From: TWA4 sp051879195
GTDB lineage: Bacteria > Bacillota > Clostridia > Lachnospirales > Lachnospiraceae
Direction: 5' to 3'
Assembly (NCBI GenBank): GCA_051879195.1
Contig: JBJELO010000287.1
Span: 1-64,000 of the forward strand
DNA: 64,000 nucleotides
Translations under genes and position numbers: made by a program
The notes under the pieces: generated by a model
Databases searched by the model: none
The model's input: the letters and a program-made list of their open reading frames with translations, nothing else
What the model was told of the DNA's origin: nothing
Part shown: positions 25,487 to 35,054 of the stretch, piece by piece
Layout: every line of letters begins with the position of its first letter
How positions within the stretch are numbered: position 1 is the stretch's first letter

Positions 25487-25674
25487 TTTACTACTCCTAA
25501 TCTAATATTAATGCTTTTATATTTCCAAATCAATCCAGTCTCTGCATCATCCGATATTCTTACTGTTGCTGTGAGGAACCCCATTTCTTCATTTATTTCT
25601 CTCATATCAATCATAACCCGGTATTTCAGCTGCCCGTATCCGTTCCTCTTATGCTTCCTGACACTCGGAAGCAA
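25483..25674 (-). CDS. Hypothetical small protein upstream of the sigma-like gene
   Basis: A 63-residue open frame with a basic N terminus and a charged centre. It ends V-V-N with its TGA overlapping the sigma-like TTG as TTGA. It is AT-neutral and has no recognisable domain. No ribosome site is clear before TTG 25674 or the internal ATGs (25614, 25605), and the consensus promoter would place the start point only about ten bases upstream. It may be a leader peptide or an untranslated part of the leader. Confidence 0.35.
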   Translation of the reverse strand: MLPSVRKHKRNGYGQLKYRVMIDMREINEEMGFLTATVRISDDAETGLIWKYKSINIRLGVVN

Positions 25675-25690
25675 TCATGCAGTCATATCT

Positions 25691-25719
25691 ATTATACGTT
25701 TACCATTATTTTTTGGCAA
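25691..25719 (-). promoter_or_regulatory. Promoter of the sigma-like operon
   Basis: On the minus strand TTGCCA (25719-25714), a 17-base spacer and TATAAT (25696-25691), a near-consensus vegetative promoter. Confidence 0.7.
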
Positions 25720-25763
25720 TAGAAAAAACTGCTGAAATACATCATAATATTTTGGAATACATC

Positions 25764-25811
25764 AGTTCAGACTTCAGCCTGAGCATCTTTATGCCGGCTG
25801 AAGTCTGAACT
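25764..25811. terminator. Long inverted repeat, likely terminator
   Basis: A perfect 16-bp stem (25764-25779 with 25796-25811). An inner GCAT/ATGC pair lies around CTTT. It sits just downstream of the alpha-mannosidase stop on the minus strand. T-rich sequence follows on the plus strand; none follows directly on the minus strand. Confidence 0.55.
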
Positions 25812-25816
25812 GCACT

Positions 25817-28800
25817 TTATTTTTCAAATTTTATTGTGCGTATTTCATAAGGTTTCATAGTAAACGAAATGGTCCCATCTTTGATTTCCAGATTCTCCAG
25901 TACCTGATCTTCCAGCAGATTAATGACACTGGCTCCGGTGATTGCCGCATCAACCTTCATGGTAACTTTGCTTCGTCGATTGAAACATTCGTAACATCTG
26001 ACAATCAGGCTTTCATCGTCTTCGGCTTTTTTCACCGCTTCAATTACAACATTCGGCACATCCACGGAAATCAGAGATTTCACGGATGCAGTTCCCTTTT
26101 CTGTTTTTTCCTGCTTCACCACTGCCCTGCAGGGGTTATTGAAGGCATATGCCTTTGCCACGGTGCCGCCGATGCGGAAATCACCGATGTGCGGGCAGAA
26201 AGAATAGGAGAACGTATGATGTCCCCGGTCCGCTTCCGGATTGGGATAAGTGGAACTTTTCAACATGGTCAGACCGATTACACTGTCATGGACGCTGTAA
26301 CCGTATTTGCAGTCGTTCAGAACACTGATTCCGTAATTGTCCTCTGATACATCGAGCCATTTATGCGCACAGACCTCGAATTTTGCAAAATCCCAGGAAG
26401 TATTATAGTGCGTCGGACGTTTTACATTGCCGTACTGAATATCAAATACTGCTTCATTCGTATGGATATCAACCGGGAAATAATCTCTCAGCAAAACATG
26501 GTTCTCATGCCAGTCAATCTCATTTCTGATATCAAAGCGGTACTGATCGGGATAAAAATACAGGTACTGTACGATTTCAGAAGCGCCGTAAGGATGCACA
26601 ACCCGGATACAGGCACGCACCGGTCCGTTTTCCGTCACACGGATTTCGGATGTCTGCTCCACTTCCCAGGACTTTTCCGTATAATAGTGGTTGATGTCCC
26701 ATGCGTCGTAATTATGCGGTCTGTCCTCATAGGTCATCAGTACATTACCCGCTTTTCCCGCCTGCAGAAGTTCACGATCGGCTTTTTTATCATAAATGCT
26801 GGTAAACTGCCCTTTTTCGTTGATCTCAATATGGAAATACGGCGTATCCACACGATGTTCCGTGATTGTAAATTCATATGTAATCTCTGCAGGTTTCACT
26901 GCACTATCTGCATTTTCTTTCTCTGCACTTTCCTTCTCTGCACCTCCCATGACCGGTTTCAGAACACGGTAACCATGGCCGGGTACCTGATCGATCATGG
27001 CTATCAGGCCTTCCTTCGTCTGCTGAACAGGAAATCTTTTTCCATCTGCTTCCAGAGCTGTCATGTTCCGGTCACAGACAGCCGGTGACAGTGTAATCAG
27101 CGATACACAGGAACTGCTGCCGGGATTGAATACCACCACATCACCGCAGTCACCATCAATGGCAGCTGCCGCTGCTTCTGTCATCTGCCTGGTCAATTCT
27201 TCCGCCCGGGTGAGGATCTTTTCATATTCCTGCCACGATTCATCATAGACTTCCTTTATGGAGGAACCGGGAATGATATCGTGGAACTGGTTTCTGAGGA
27301 TCGTCTCCCAGCCCTCCCTGAGATCGCTTTCCGGATAGGGCGTACCGGCCAGCATCCCCGCAAGAACCGAGTAAAATTCCAGGTTTTCATAGGCAAATTC
27401 CGCTTTCCGGTTATACCGTTTATTTTTTGCCATCGTTGTGTAGGTTCCTCTGTGATATTCCAGATACAGTTCGCCCTTCCATTCCGGCAGATGACGGCTG
27501 CCCTTTACCTGTTTTTCCAGTTCATGGAAAAATTCCGTGGGAACACACTGTTTCGTTTTCGGAACTCCCGGAAGCCCTTCTGCAAGCCTGCGCTGGTTTT
27601 CCAGCATTTCCGCAGTCGGACCGCCGCCGCCGTCACCGTATCCGTAGCACATAAGAATATCGGGATTCAGATCTTTCTGGCTGTACCTCTGCCAGCCTCC
27701 CATAACCTGGGACGGATTGAGCATTCCGTTGTAGGTTGTAAAATGCGCCGTTTCCGTCCCGCCTTCCACAGCAGGTGCGTTGTAATCTCTGCAGGGTACG
27801 AAATGAGTCAGTACCTTTGTTCCATCGATTCCTTCCCACAGAAATGTATCATACGGCATCCTGTTAAACTCATTCCAGCTGATCTTCGTTGTCATAAAAT
27901 ATCTGATCCCGCACTGCTGCATGATCTGGGGCAATGCGGCAGAATATCCGAACACATCGGGCAGCCAGAGGATCTCACATTTCTTATCAAATTCTTTCTG
28001 AAAAAAACGGCATCCGTACAGAAACTGGCGGACGAGAGATTCCCCTGAAGTCAGATTGCAGTCTGCTTCCACCCACATGCCGCCTTCCGGCTGCCATCTT
28101 CCTTCTTTGATTCGTTCCTTTACCTGCTCATAAATTTCAGGCGCGTTCTGCTTGACATACAGATATTCCTGGGGCTGTGAGTGCATGAATCGATACTCCG
28201 GATAACGGCGCATCAGTTCCAGAACTGTGGAAAAGCTCCGCACTGTTTTATCCGCTGTTGTCTGCAGTGTCCACAACCAGGCAAGATCAATATGTGTATG
28301 TCCGACTGTATAAACCATATGTCTGGAATCACCACAGCACTTGTCGTAATAGTTTTTCTGCAGATACGTTTCCGCATTTTCAATCGACCTGTAAAACCCG
28401 GCAGAATACGGTGCACGGAGGTCCACCAGATTCAGTGATTTATTCAATGCCTGAATCGTATCAATGTACGCGTCGGAATCCGCTTTCTGAAGACGTGCCG
28501 CCTCATAGGGAACTTTTATGTCCCAGTAATACCGGTACACCGGTTCGGCAGTTACTTTGATTTCCGAATCCAGCAGCAATGAAAAATTATTGTCACCGGT
28601 AAATGCAGAGAGAAAGATACGGAATGTTTCACCGGCCCGGGCAGAATCAGTGAGAACTGTTTCTCTGTGATTTACATCGAAACCCTGTTTGACTGTACCG
28701 TTTACATACACCAGAAACTGGGGATTGACAGCATCCCATGCACCTTCCCGGCCGGTTCTCAGTTCATAAACCAGTTGTCGTCCAGCCAGTTCTTCAGGAA

Positions 28801-29017
28801 CCGTAAATTCCGTATAAAATTGATAATACTCCCGGTGACCGCCCCAGATGTGACGCCCGGTCACAACCTGCCAGTCCGATGCATCCGGATTTTCCGAATC
28901 CGGTTCACGCCCGTCTGTTTTTTTCATCCGGTATTCCTGAACCGGGATTTTCTTCTCATAAATCAGTTCGCCGATCGTTTCAATCAGTTTGCCGATACGT
29001 TCTTTCATCAGTATCAT
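25817..29017 (-). CDS. GH38 alpha-mannosidase
   Basis: A 1066-residue glycoside hydrolase 38 that removes alpha-linked mannose. No signal peptide is seen, so it acts in the cytoplasm. The zinc site is H-T-H-I-D-L-A-W-L-W at about residue 245, the nucleophile Asp in W-L-P-D-V-F-G-Y-S-A-A-L-P-Q-I, and a histidine segment F-H-D-I-I-P-G-S-S. The C-terminal part is the mannosidase beta-sandwich domain. ATG 29017 is chosen because GGGAG lies eight bases upstream; the longer frame would start in the terminal region of the preceding kinase. It is likely used on mannosides or N-glycan pieces taken up from the host diet. Confidence 0.93.
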   Translation of the reverse strand: MILMKERIGKLIETIGELIYEKKIPVQEYRMKKTDGREPDSENPDASDWQVVTGRHIWGGHREYYQFYTEFTVPEELAGRQLVYELRTGREGAWDAVNPQFLVYVNGTVKQGFDVNHRETVLTDSARAGETFRIFLSAFTGDNNFSLLLDSEIKVTAEPVYRYYWDIKVPYEAARLQKADSDAYIDTIQALNKSLNLVDLRAPYSAGFYRSIENAETYLQKNYYDKCCGDSRHMVYTVGHTHIDLAWLWTLQTTADKTVRSFSTVLELMRRYPEYRFMHSQPQEYLYVKQNAPEIYEQVKERIKEGRWQPEGGMWVEADCNLTSGESLVRQFLYGCRFFQKEFDKKCEILWLPDVFGYSAALPQIMQQCGIRYFMTTKISWNEFNRMPYDTFLWEGIDGTKVLTHFVPCRDYNAPAVEGGTETAHFTTYNGMLNPSQVMGGWQRYSQKDLNPDILMCYGYGDGGGGPTAEMLENQRRLAEGLPGVPKTKQCVPTEFFHELEKQVKGSRHLPEWKGELYLEYHRGTYTTMAKNKRYNRKAEFAYENLEFYSVLAGMLAGTPYPESDLREGWETILRNQFHDIIPGSSIKEVYDESWQEYEKILTRAEELTRQMTEAAAAAIDGDCGDVVVFNPGSSSCVSLITLSPAVCDRNMTALEADGKRFPVQQTKEGLIAMIDQVPGHGYRVLKPVMGGAEKESAEKENADSAVKPAEITYEFTITEHRVDTPYFHIEINEKGQFTSIYDKKADRELLQAGKAGNVLMTYEDRPHNYDAWDINHYYTEKSWEVEQTSEIRVTENGPVRACIRVVHPYGASEIVQYLYFYPDQYRFDIRNEIDWHENHVLLRDYFPVDIHTNEAVFDIQYGNVKRPTHYNTSWDFAKFEVCAHKWLDVSEDNYGISVLNDCKYGYSVHDSVIGLTMLKSSTYPNPEADRGHHTFSYSFCPHIGDFRIGGTVAKAYAFNNPCRAVVKQEKTEKGTASVKSLISVDVPNVVIEAVKKAEDDESLIVRCYECFNRRSKVTMKVDAAITGASVINLLEDQVLENLEIKDGTISFTMKPYEIRTIKFEK

Positions 29018-29123
29018 AATGACAGCTCCCTTCTGTTTTTCCCGCTCATCTTTCATAAAAGATGTTAGAAACAGTATAACATAAGGGAGCTGTTTTTTCA
29101 CCGGTAAGCTGCCGGAAATGATT

Positions 29124-30425
29124 TCAGGCAGGCAGCGTCACCCGGATTTCCAGAGTATGCAGGCCTTTTGTTTTTTCATCTTCCATCTGTTCTTCGCTGC
29201 TTTCGTGTTCTGCACACAGATTCCCGTCATTTCCCGGAGCCATCTGAGCTTTGATCTTTCCGCCGTGCGCTGTTACAATGGCTTTCGCCACCGACAGACC
29301 GATACCATATCCCCCGGTTCCGGAATTTCTGGAAACGTCTATCCGGTAAAAACGTTCAAACAGCATGGACAGATTCTCTTTTGAAATCTCCTGCTCCGTC
29401 GTGTTTGATACCGTAAGCTGCAGACCGCGTGATCTTCTCTCCAGAGTCAGCCGCACGATTCCGCCTTCAGGAGAATATTTCAACGCATTATCCAGCAGAA
29501 TCCCGGTCAGCTGACGTATCGCTTTTTCATTGCCTTTCAGGGAAAGCATGGGCTGTATACTGCACTGAAAGCTCTTCCCCTGTGTCCGGGCCGGTGCCTG
29601 AAAAGAAGCTGCTGTTTCACCAACCACATCGGAAATCGGAAAATCAATCATCACCATGGCGTCTGCCGCTTCCTCCATCCGAGCCAGATAAACCAGGTCG
29701 TTGGTCAGAGCGGTCAATCGTTTGGCCTGTTTGTGGATATCATCGATCCACTCATTCTCACCGAAATCCATCTCCAGAATATCGGCATCCGCATTGATGA
29801 TTGTCAGCGGTGTTTTGATTTCATGGCCGGCATCGGTAATGAAACGTTTCTGTTTCTCATAACTTTCAGAGATAGGCCGTATGATCCGGTTGGAGAAAAA
29901 AACAACCAGTGCCAAGACGATGAGATAACCGGTCATGGAGATACTTATACTGGCAAACAGAAACTTGTAGAATGAATCCAGATTTCTTTTACAGTCAAGA
30001 AAAATAATGCGGATGGTATCTTCTTCCATACTTTTTGCATAGCGGAAATTGCCTTTAAATCCTCTGTCATCCTGTTTTTCCGCAATTTCCTGTGCATATT
30101 CGATGGCTTTTTCCGTATCAATGGAAATGATATGTCCTGTTTCCACCTGAACAACCGTGTGGGAATCACGGTTCAGAAGTACGGAAAAATACCGGGATTC
30201 AAATGGAGTCTCCGGTGACATACCGGGCCGGAGTCCGGTCCCTTTCCGTCCGCTTCCCGGAGAAAAGGAACCTTTATTTTCGATCAGTATGGTCAAAATC
30301 TCATCCGTTTCATCAACAACACCACCGTAGTTTACCAGGTTGATGCCGGCGATGATTACGAAAAGTACCGCCAGCATGGCAGACATGGTGATCAGGATAA
30401 ATTTCGTCTGCAATCTGCGGATCAT
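29124..30425 (-). CDS. Membrane sensor histidine kinase
   Basis: A 433-residue kinase with membrane segments at about 8-30 and 157-177 around an outer domain of about 125 residues. The phospho-acceptor is His201 in F-I-T-D-A-G-H-E-I-K-T-P-L-T-I-I. Other boxes are L-L-D-N-A-L-K-Y-S-P-E-G-G and Y-G-I-G-L-S-V-A-K-A. An extra charged C-terminal stretch follows the ATPase domain. ATG 30425 overlaps the response regulator stop as ATGA, with GGAG upstream. The pair is divergent from the polyphosphate-polymerase operon and probably controls it. Confidence 0.9.
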   Translation of the reverse strand: MIRRLQTKFILITMSAMLAVLFVIIAGINLVNYGGVVDETDEILTILIENKGSFSPGSGRKGTGLRPGMSPETPFESRYFSVLLNRDSHTVVQVETGHIISIDTEKAIEYAQEIAEKQDDRGFKGNFRYAKSMEEDTIRIIFLDCKRNLDSFYKFLFASISISMTGYLIVLALVVFFSNRIIRPISESYEKQKRFITDAGHEIKTPLTIINADADILEMDFGENEWIDDIHKQAKRLTALTNDLVYLARMEEAADAMVMIDFPISDVVGETAASFQAPARTQGKSFQCSIQPMLSLKGNEKAIRQLTGILLDNALKYSPEGGIVRLTLERRSRGLQLTVSNTTEQEISKENLSMLFERFYRIDVSRNSGTGGYGIGLSVAKAIVTAHGGKIKAQMAPGNDGNLCAEHESSEEQMEDEKTKGLHTLEIRVTLPA

Positions 30426-31093
30426 TGCTTTTTCTCCAGACAATATCCGGCATTGCGTACAGCTTTAATCTGAATATCAGCCTGCAGAGCCGTCAGCTTT
30501 TTTCGGAGATATGATATGTAGGCCCATACCACATTGATCTCCGCATCGGAATCGTAACCCCATACCTTTTCCATCAGACGTTCCGTTGAAACGAGCCGGT
30601 CCGGATTGGACATGAGGATCTCCATCATCTGAAACTCTTTATTGGTCAGGCGGAAGCTGCCCGACTGGGAGGAAAGCTCAAAAGTTGCCCGGTTCAGCGA
30701 AATATTCCCGAAAATCATGCAGGAATCCGTCTCATTCCGGCTTCTGGTAATCGCCCGGATCCTTGCCAGAAGTTCTCTCGTATCAAAGGGTTTTGTAACG
30801 TAATCATTGGCTCCGCTGTCCAGCCCCAGAACCTTGTCGTCGATCTCCGATTTCGCTGTCAGCATCAGAACCGGAATCTGATTTCCCTGCTCCCTCAGCT
30901 TTCGCAGCACCGCAATTCCATCCATTTTGGGCATCATAATATCAAGAATCGCCGCATCATACTCCCCTGTCTCCAGACAGGCAAGAGCGTCCTCTCCATT
31001 GTAAACCGCTTCCGCAGCATAATGATTCTTCTCCAGAATTTTCACAATGGCACGGGAAAGGGAACGTTCATCTTCAGCCAGTAATAATCTCAT
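30422..31093 (-). CDS. OmpR family response regulator
   Basis: A 223-residue regulator. Asp51 is the phospho-acceptor (A-I-L-D-I-M-M-P-K-M-D-G) and Lys101 closes the receiver domain (D-Y-V-T-K-P-F). The winged helix covers about 125-222, with L-T-N-K-E-F-Q-M-M-E-I-L and V-V-W-A-Y-I-S-Y-L-R-K-K-L. CAGGTG precedes ATG 31093. It is coupled to its kinase by ATGA. Confidence 0.93.
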   Translation of the reverse strand: MRLLLAEDERSLSRAIVKILEKNHYAAEAVYNGEDALACLETGEYDAAILDIMMPKMDGIAVLRKLREQGNQIPVLMLTAKSEIDDKVLGLDSGANDYVTKPFDTRELLARIRAITRSRNETDSCMIFGNISLNRATFELSSQSGSFRLTNKEFQMMEILMSNPDRLVSTERLMEKVWGYDSDAEINVVWAYISYLRKKLTALQADIQIKAVRNAGYCLEKKQ

Positions 31094-31122
31094 ATCACAC
31101 CTGCTTTCTTCTTTTTAAACAG

Positions 31123-31131
31123 ATTATATCA
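31123..31131 (-). promoter_or_regulatory. Extended -10 of the two-component operon
   Basis: TGATATAAT on the minus strand, about 35 bases upstream of the response regulator start; the -35 is weak, which fits activator control. Confidence 0.5.
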
Positions 31132-31296
31132 TATCACGCAAACCTTAAGCGAAATTAAAATCAAAAATTGAGTTATCCACCGGATGCAGGATATTCTGTA
31201 AATATAAAAGTCTTTGGAAAATTTCCGGAATTTTCAGGTTCATTTATGTTTGGACTGCTATACTTGCACTCGATGAAATAAAGGAGGCATCTTTCC

Positions 31297-32016
31297 ATGG
31301 CATTTCAAACCGTTTTCAAACGCTGTGAATTGAAATATCTGCTTACATACGAGCAGAAAGATAAAATACTGGAAGCTATGACATCCCATATGGCTCCGGA
31401 CCGGTATGGCCGCACAACGATCCGCAATATTTATTATGATACGGAGACTTACCGCCTGATCCGTCGTTCCATTGAACGGCCGGTATATAAAGAAAAGCTG
31501 AGGCTTCGCAGCTACAGCCGGGTCAGCCCCGGCAGTCCTGTTTTTGTGGAACTGAAAAAAAAGTACAAATCCGTGGTATATAAACGGCGGCTGGCTCTTC
31601 CGGAAGAAGATGCGATGCGATGGCTCTGTGAAAAACAGCCCAGCCCCGTGCAGACACAGATTTCCAAAGAAATCGATTATTTTCTTGCCTATTACGCGAC
31701 TCTTCATCCTGTTATTTTTCTTTCCTACGATAGAGAAGCTTATTATTCTCTGTGTGGAGACGATTTCAGGGTAACTTTCGACAACCATATTCTCTGCCGC
31801 CAGGAAAACCTGTCTCTTGAGGCAGAAGTGGGAGGAATACCTCTTATGGATGATGGAACCATTCTCATGGAGATCAAATGCTCCGGCGGCATTCCCCTCT
31901 GGATGATCCGGGTGCTTTCAGCAGAGAAAATACGAAAAACATCATTTTCCAAATACGGAACCGCTTACCGGAACATCATTTACCCTAACCGAAAGGAGGC
32001 TTTTATTTATGCCTGA
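31297..32016 (+). CDS. VTC-domain polyphosphate polymerase-like protein
   Basis: A 239-residue VTC-domain protein, the fold of the catalytic part of yeast polyphosphate polymerase. Basic tunnel residues are visible: K-R-C-E-L-K-Y, K-E-K-L-R-L-R-S-Y, E-L-K-K-K-Y-K and M-E-I-K-C-S. AAGGAGG lies nine bases before ATG 31297. It overlaps the DUF4956 gene by eight bases. The set VTC, DUF4956 and Cthe_2159-type protein recurs in Firmicutes. Polyphosphate synthesis is inferred from the family, not shown here. Confidence 0.88.
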   Translation: MAFQTVFKRCELKYLLTYEQKDKILEAMTSHMAPDRYGRTTIRNIYYDTETYRLIRRSIERPVYKEKLRLRSYSRVSPGSPVFVELKKKYKSVVYKRRLALPEEDAMRWLCEKQPSPVQTQISKEIDYFLAYYATLHPVIFLSYDREAYYSLCGDDFRVTFDNHILCRQENLSLEAEVGGIPLMDDGTILMEIKCSGGIPLWMIRVLSAEKIRKTSFSKYGTAYRNIIYPNRKEAFIYA

Positions 32017-32707
32017 TACATTATTCCGCGGTCTGTTTGATACCGATATGACAAGCGTGATCAGTCTGACTGATTTTTTACTCTGCATGGGCAGTTCCCT
32101 GCTGATCGGCCTGATTCTGGCCCTCGGTTACATGTACCGCTCCCGATATACAAAAAGCTTTATTGTCACACTGGCGCTGCTGCCGGCAGTTGTCTGTGTC
32201 ATTATTATGATGGTCAACGGCAATGTGGGAACGGGCGTGGCAGTTGCCGGGGCATTCAGCCTGGTTCGTTTCCGGTCGGTTCCGGGGACTGCAAAAGAAA
32301 TCACCATGCTGTTTCTGGCCATGGGCGCCGGACTGATCACCGGAATGGGATATCTGGGATTTGCCTTTGTATTTACACTGATCATGTGCATTGTCAGCTT
32401 TCTTTACACCAATCTGGAACTGGGCTGCGGAAAGAACATGGACAGATACAAAACTCTGCATATTACCATTCCCGAGGATCTCGATTATACCGGTGTCTTT
32501 GATGACATCCTGAAAAGCTACACCAGTTCCTGTCAGCTGATTCAGGTTAAAACCACCAATATGGGAAGCCTGTTCCGGCTGACCTACAACCTGACGCTAA
32601 AAGATCCGGAAAAGGAAAAAGAAATGATCGACCTGCTGCGCTGCCGAAACGGCAATCTGGAAATTACCGTTTCAAAGCAGGAAACGGAAGGAGGGTTTCA
32701 ATTATGA
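32009..32707 (+). CDS. DUF4956 membrane protein
   Basis: A 232-residue protein with four membrane helices in the first 135 residues and a soluble C-terminal domain of about 85 residues. V-A-V-A-G-A-F-S-L-V-R-F-R-S is the family hallmark. It overlaps the VTC gene by eight bases and the next gene as ATGA. The family usually accompanies VTC proteins, so it may be the membrane part of the polymer-making or exporting complex. Confidence 0.85.
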   Translation: MPDTLFRGLFDTDMTSVISLTDFLLCMGSSLLIGLILALGYMYRSRYTKSFIVTLALLPAVVCVIIMMVNGNVGTGVAVAGAFSLVRFRSVPGTAKEITMLFLAMGAGLITGMGYLGFAFVFTLIMCIVSFLYTNLELGCGKNMDRYKTLHITIPEDLDYTGVFDDILKSYTSSCQLIQVKTTNMGSLFRLTYNLTLKDPEKEKEMIDLLRCRNGNLEITVSKQETEGGFQL

Positions 32708-34842
32708 AGTTTATAAATCGTATCAATAAATGCTGTTCTGTATTATTCATTAACCTGCTGCTGTTTGCTCTGATTGTCACCGGATGCAGCCGCGGAACGG
32801 AAAATCCGGGTTTTACCGATGACAATTCTTCCGGCAGCGGTTTTTCCGGCAGCGATAGTGCCGAAGATGGCGATGGTTCCGGAGATATCGATTCCGATGC
32901 GGACTCATCCGGTGCTTCCGGAGACTCCTCTGCCGGGAATGTCAGTCTGCGTACGGAATCCGATTTTGCGGATATGTTTTCCGACCGTGATTATGAAGTC
33001 GGATATGATGAAACCCAATGTGCTGAAATATCACTGAAAGGTGATTCTGCATCCAGCAGCTGTGATGCAGTTCAGATATCGGGAAACACCGTCACAATCA
33101 CCGATGAAGGTACCTATGTCATTTCCGGCACGCTGAATGACGGAATGCTCATAGTCAATGCCGGCGAAAAGGATAAGCTGCATCTGATTTTCGATGGTGT
33201 GACCATTCACAGCAGCACCTCCGCTGCCATTTATATACTGGAGGCTGATAAGGTTTTCATCACGCTGAAAGATAATACTTCCAGCACGCTTTCCAATGGC
33301 GGTACTTTTACTGCAATCGATGACAATAACATTGACGGATGTATCTTTTCCAAACAGGACCTGACTTTCAACGGCTCCGGCAGTCTTTCCGTAACTTCAC
33401 CGGCCGGACACGGAATTGTCTGTAAAGATGATCTTGTCGTTACCAGCGGTACTTATACGATTGATTCCGCATCCCACGGTCTTGATGCCAACGACAGTAT
33501 ACGGATCGCCAACGCCTCCTTCAGCATGACTTCGGGAAAAGACGGTTTCCATGCAGAAAACTCCGACGATGCATCTCTGGGTTTTGTCTACATCGAAAGC
33601 GGAAATTTTGACATATCTGCTGAAGGAGACGGCCTCAGCGCAGGCAGCGATATGATGATCAAAGACGGCAGTTTTACAATTACTGCAGGCGGCGGAAGTG
33701 AAAATGCTGAAAAGAAAAGTTCTGATTCCTGGGGCGATTTCAAAGGCGGACATCGGGGCGGTACTCCCGGCCATTCTTCCGATGATATGCCCGGCAGTTC
33801 ATCCGGTGATGCGCCCGGTGGCACCGATGTGCCTGAAGATTTTCCTGATGAAGCACCTGACGGTTCTTCTGATCAGGAACCAGAGTTTTCCTCCGGAATC
33901 ATTGATACGGGATCTGCCGGAAATATGGAAATCACAGGAATTGTCAATGCTGCCCAGATTATGAATGCTGCCGCTGTTACAGACATTACAGAAATCACAA
34001 ATGCCGCTGATACAACGGATAATTCTGCCGGCCAGGATGACAGTACAAGCATTAAAGGCATAAAAGCAGCGGGAAATCTGATTATCAGCGGAGGTACTTT
34101 CAGCATAGATTCCGCAGATGACACGATTCATTCCAATGCTTCGATCTTGGTTAACGGCGGCACCTTCCAGCTCTCTTCCGGTGATGACGGTTTCCATGCG
34201 GACGATACACTGTCTGTGACTGATGGAACAATTACGGTTCTCAAAAGCTATGAGGGAATGGAGGGGCTTCATGTGGATATCTCCGGCGCTACGATTGCGC
34301 TGACTGCAGATGACGACGGTCTGAATGCGGCAGGAGGAAGCGATCAGAGCGGTTTCGGCGGCACCCGGAAAAATGACCGGTTCGGCGGCGGTCCCGGCGG
34401 TTCCTCTTCCTCTTCAAACGGAACCATTACCATATCCGGCGGCACCCTGAATATCTCCGCTTCCGGTGACGGCATCGATGCCAACGGTTCTCTGGCCATC
34501 TCCGGCGGTAATGTAACGGTCTGCGGTCCCGTAACCGGCGATACCTCCATTCTTGATTATGACACTTCAGCCGTCATTACAGGAGGCACTTTTATCGGAA
34601 CCGGCGCGACCCAGATGGCTCAGTCATTCAGTGATTCCGAACAGGGCGTTATCGCAGTCCGCACAGGCATCCAGGCTGCAGGAACAACAATTACTGTGTC
34701 CGACAATTCCGGCAGTACCATTGTTACCTGCACTCCGGCACTGCCTTTTGAAATGATGATAATCAGCAGTCCCGAACTGGGAAAAGGAGAAACCTGCACT
34801 GTTATAGTGGGAAATACCTCCAGTGAGGTCACTGCAGAATAA
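32704..34842 (+). CDS. Cthe_2159-type beta-helix lipoprotein
   Basis: A 712-residue lipoprotein. The lipobox is I-V-T-G-C with Cys28. A Ser/Gly/Asp-rich linker leads to a right-handed parallel beta-helix of Cthe_2159/DUF4353 type. Repeated Asp-rich turns (S-H-G-L-D-A-N-D, G-K-D-G-F-H-A-E, D-D-G-L-N-A-A) look like calcium-binding rungs. A second low-complexity Gly/Ser/Asp insert lies at about 340-460. GGAGGG precedes ATG 32704. It is the third gene of the polyphosphate-polymerase operon and probably sits on the cell surface binding acidic polysaccharide. Confidence 0.85.
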   Translation: MKFINRINKCCSVLFINLLLFALIVTGCSRGTENPGFTDDNSSGSGFSGSDSAEDGDGSGDIDSDADSSGASGDSSAGNVSLRTESDFADMFSDRDYEVGYDETQCAEISLKGDSASSSCDAVQISGNTVTITDEGTYVISGTLNDGMLIVNAGEKDKLHLIFDGVTIHSSTSAAIYILEADKVFITLKDNTSSTLSNGGTFTAIDDNNIDGCIFSKQDLTFNGSGSLSVTSPAGHGIVCKDDLVVTSGTYTIDSASHGLDANDSIRIANASFSMTSGKDGFHAENSDDASLGFVYIESGNFDISAEGDGLSAGSDMMIKDGSFTITAGGGSENAEKKSSDSWGDFKGGHRGGTPGHSSDDMPGSSSGDAPGGTDVPEDFPDEAPDGSSDQEPEFSSGIIDTGSAGNMEITGIVNAAQIMNAAAVTDITEITNAADTTDNSAGQDDSTSIKGIKAAGNLIISGGTFSIDSADDTIHSNASILVNGGTFQLSSGDDGFHADDTLSVTDGTITVLKSYEGMEGLHVDISGATIALTADDDGLNAAGGSDQSGFGGTRKNDRFGGGPGGSSSSSNGTITISGGTLNISASGDGIDANGSLAISGGNVTVCGPVTGDTSILDYDTSAVITGGTFIGTGATQMAQSFSDSEQGVIAVRTGIQAAGTTITVSDNSGSTIVTCTPALPFEMMIISSPELGKGETCTVIVGNTSSEVTAE

Positions 34843-34907
34843 ATTAACAGAATATATAACACAATTTCTTCTTATGAAATGTACGCCGCCAGGCGTCCCA
34901 CAAATGA

Positions 34908-34948
34908 AAGGGGCTGTGAAAATAAATCCTCATTTTTCACAGCCCCTT
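34908..34948. terminator. Bidirectional terminator
   Basis: A 15-bp perfect stem (34908-34922 with 34934-34948) of AAGGGGCTGTGAAAA type. It lies between the convergent beta-helix gene and the surface-protein gene. The rest of the gap 34843-35054 shows nothing else. Confidence 0.85.
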
Positions 34949-35054
34949 CTTCCGGCTTCGTATATACCTGTTTGAACCGGTATCAGACGAATGGTTATTT
35001 TCAGGTATATTATATTATCAGATATTTTTGAGATTCAGCAAACGGGCATATGAT

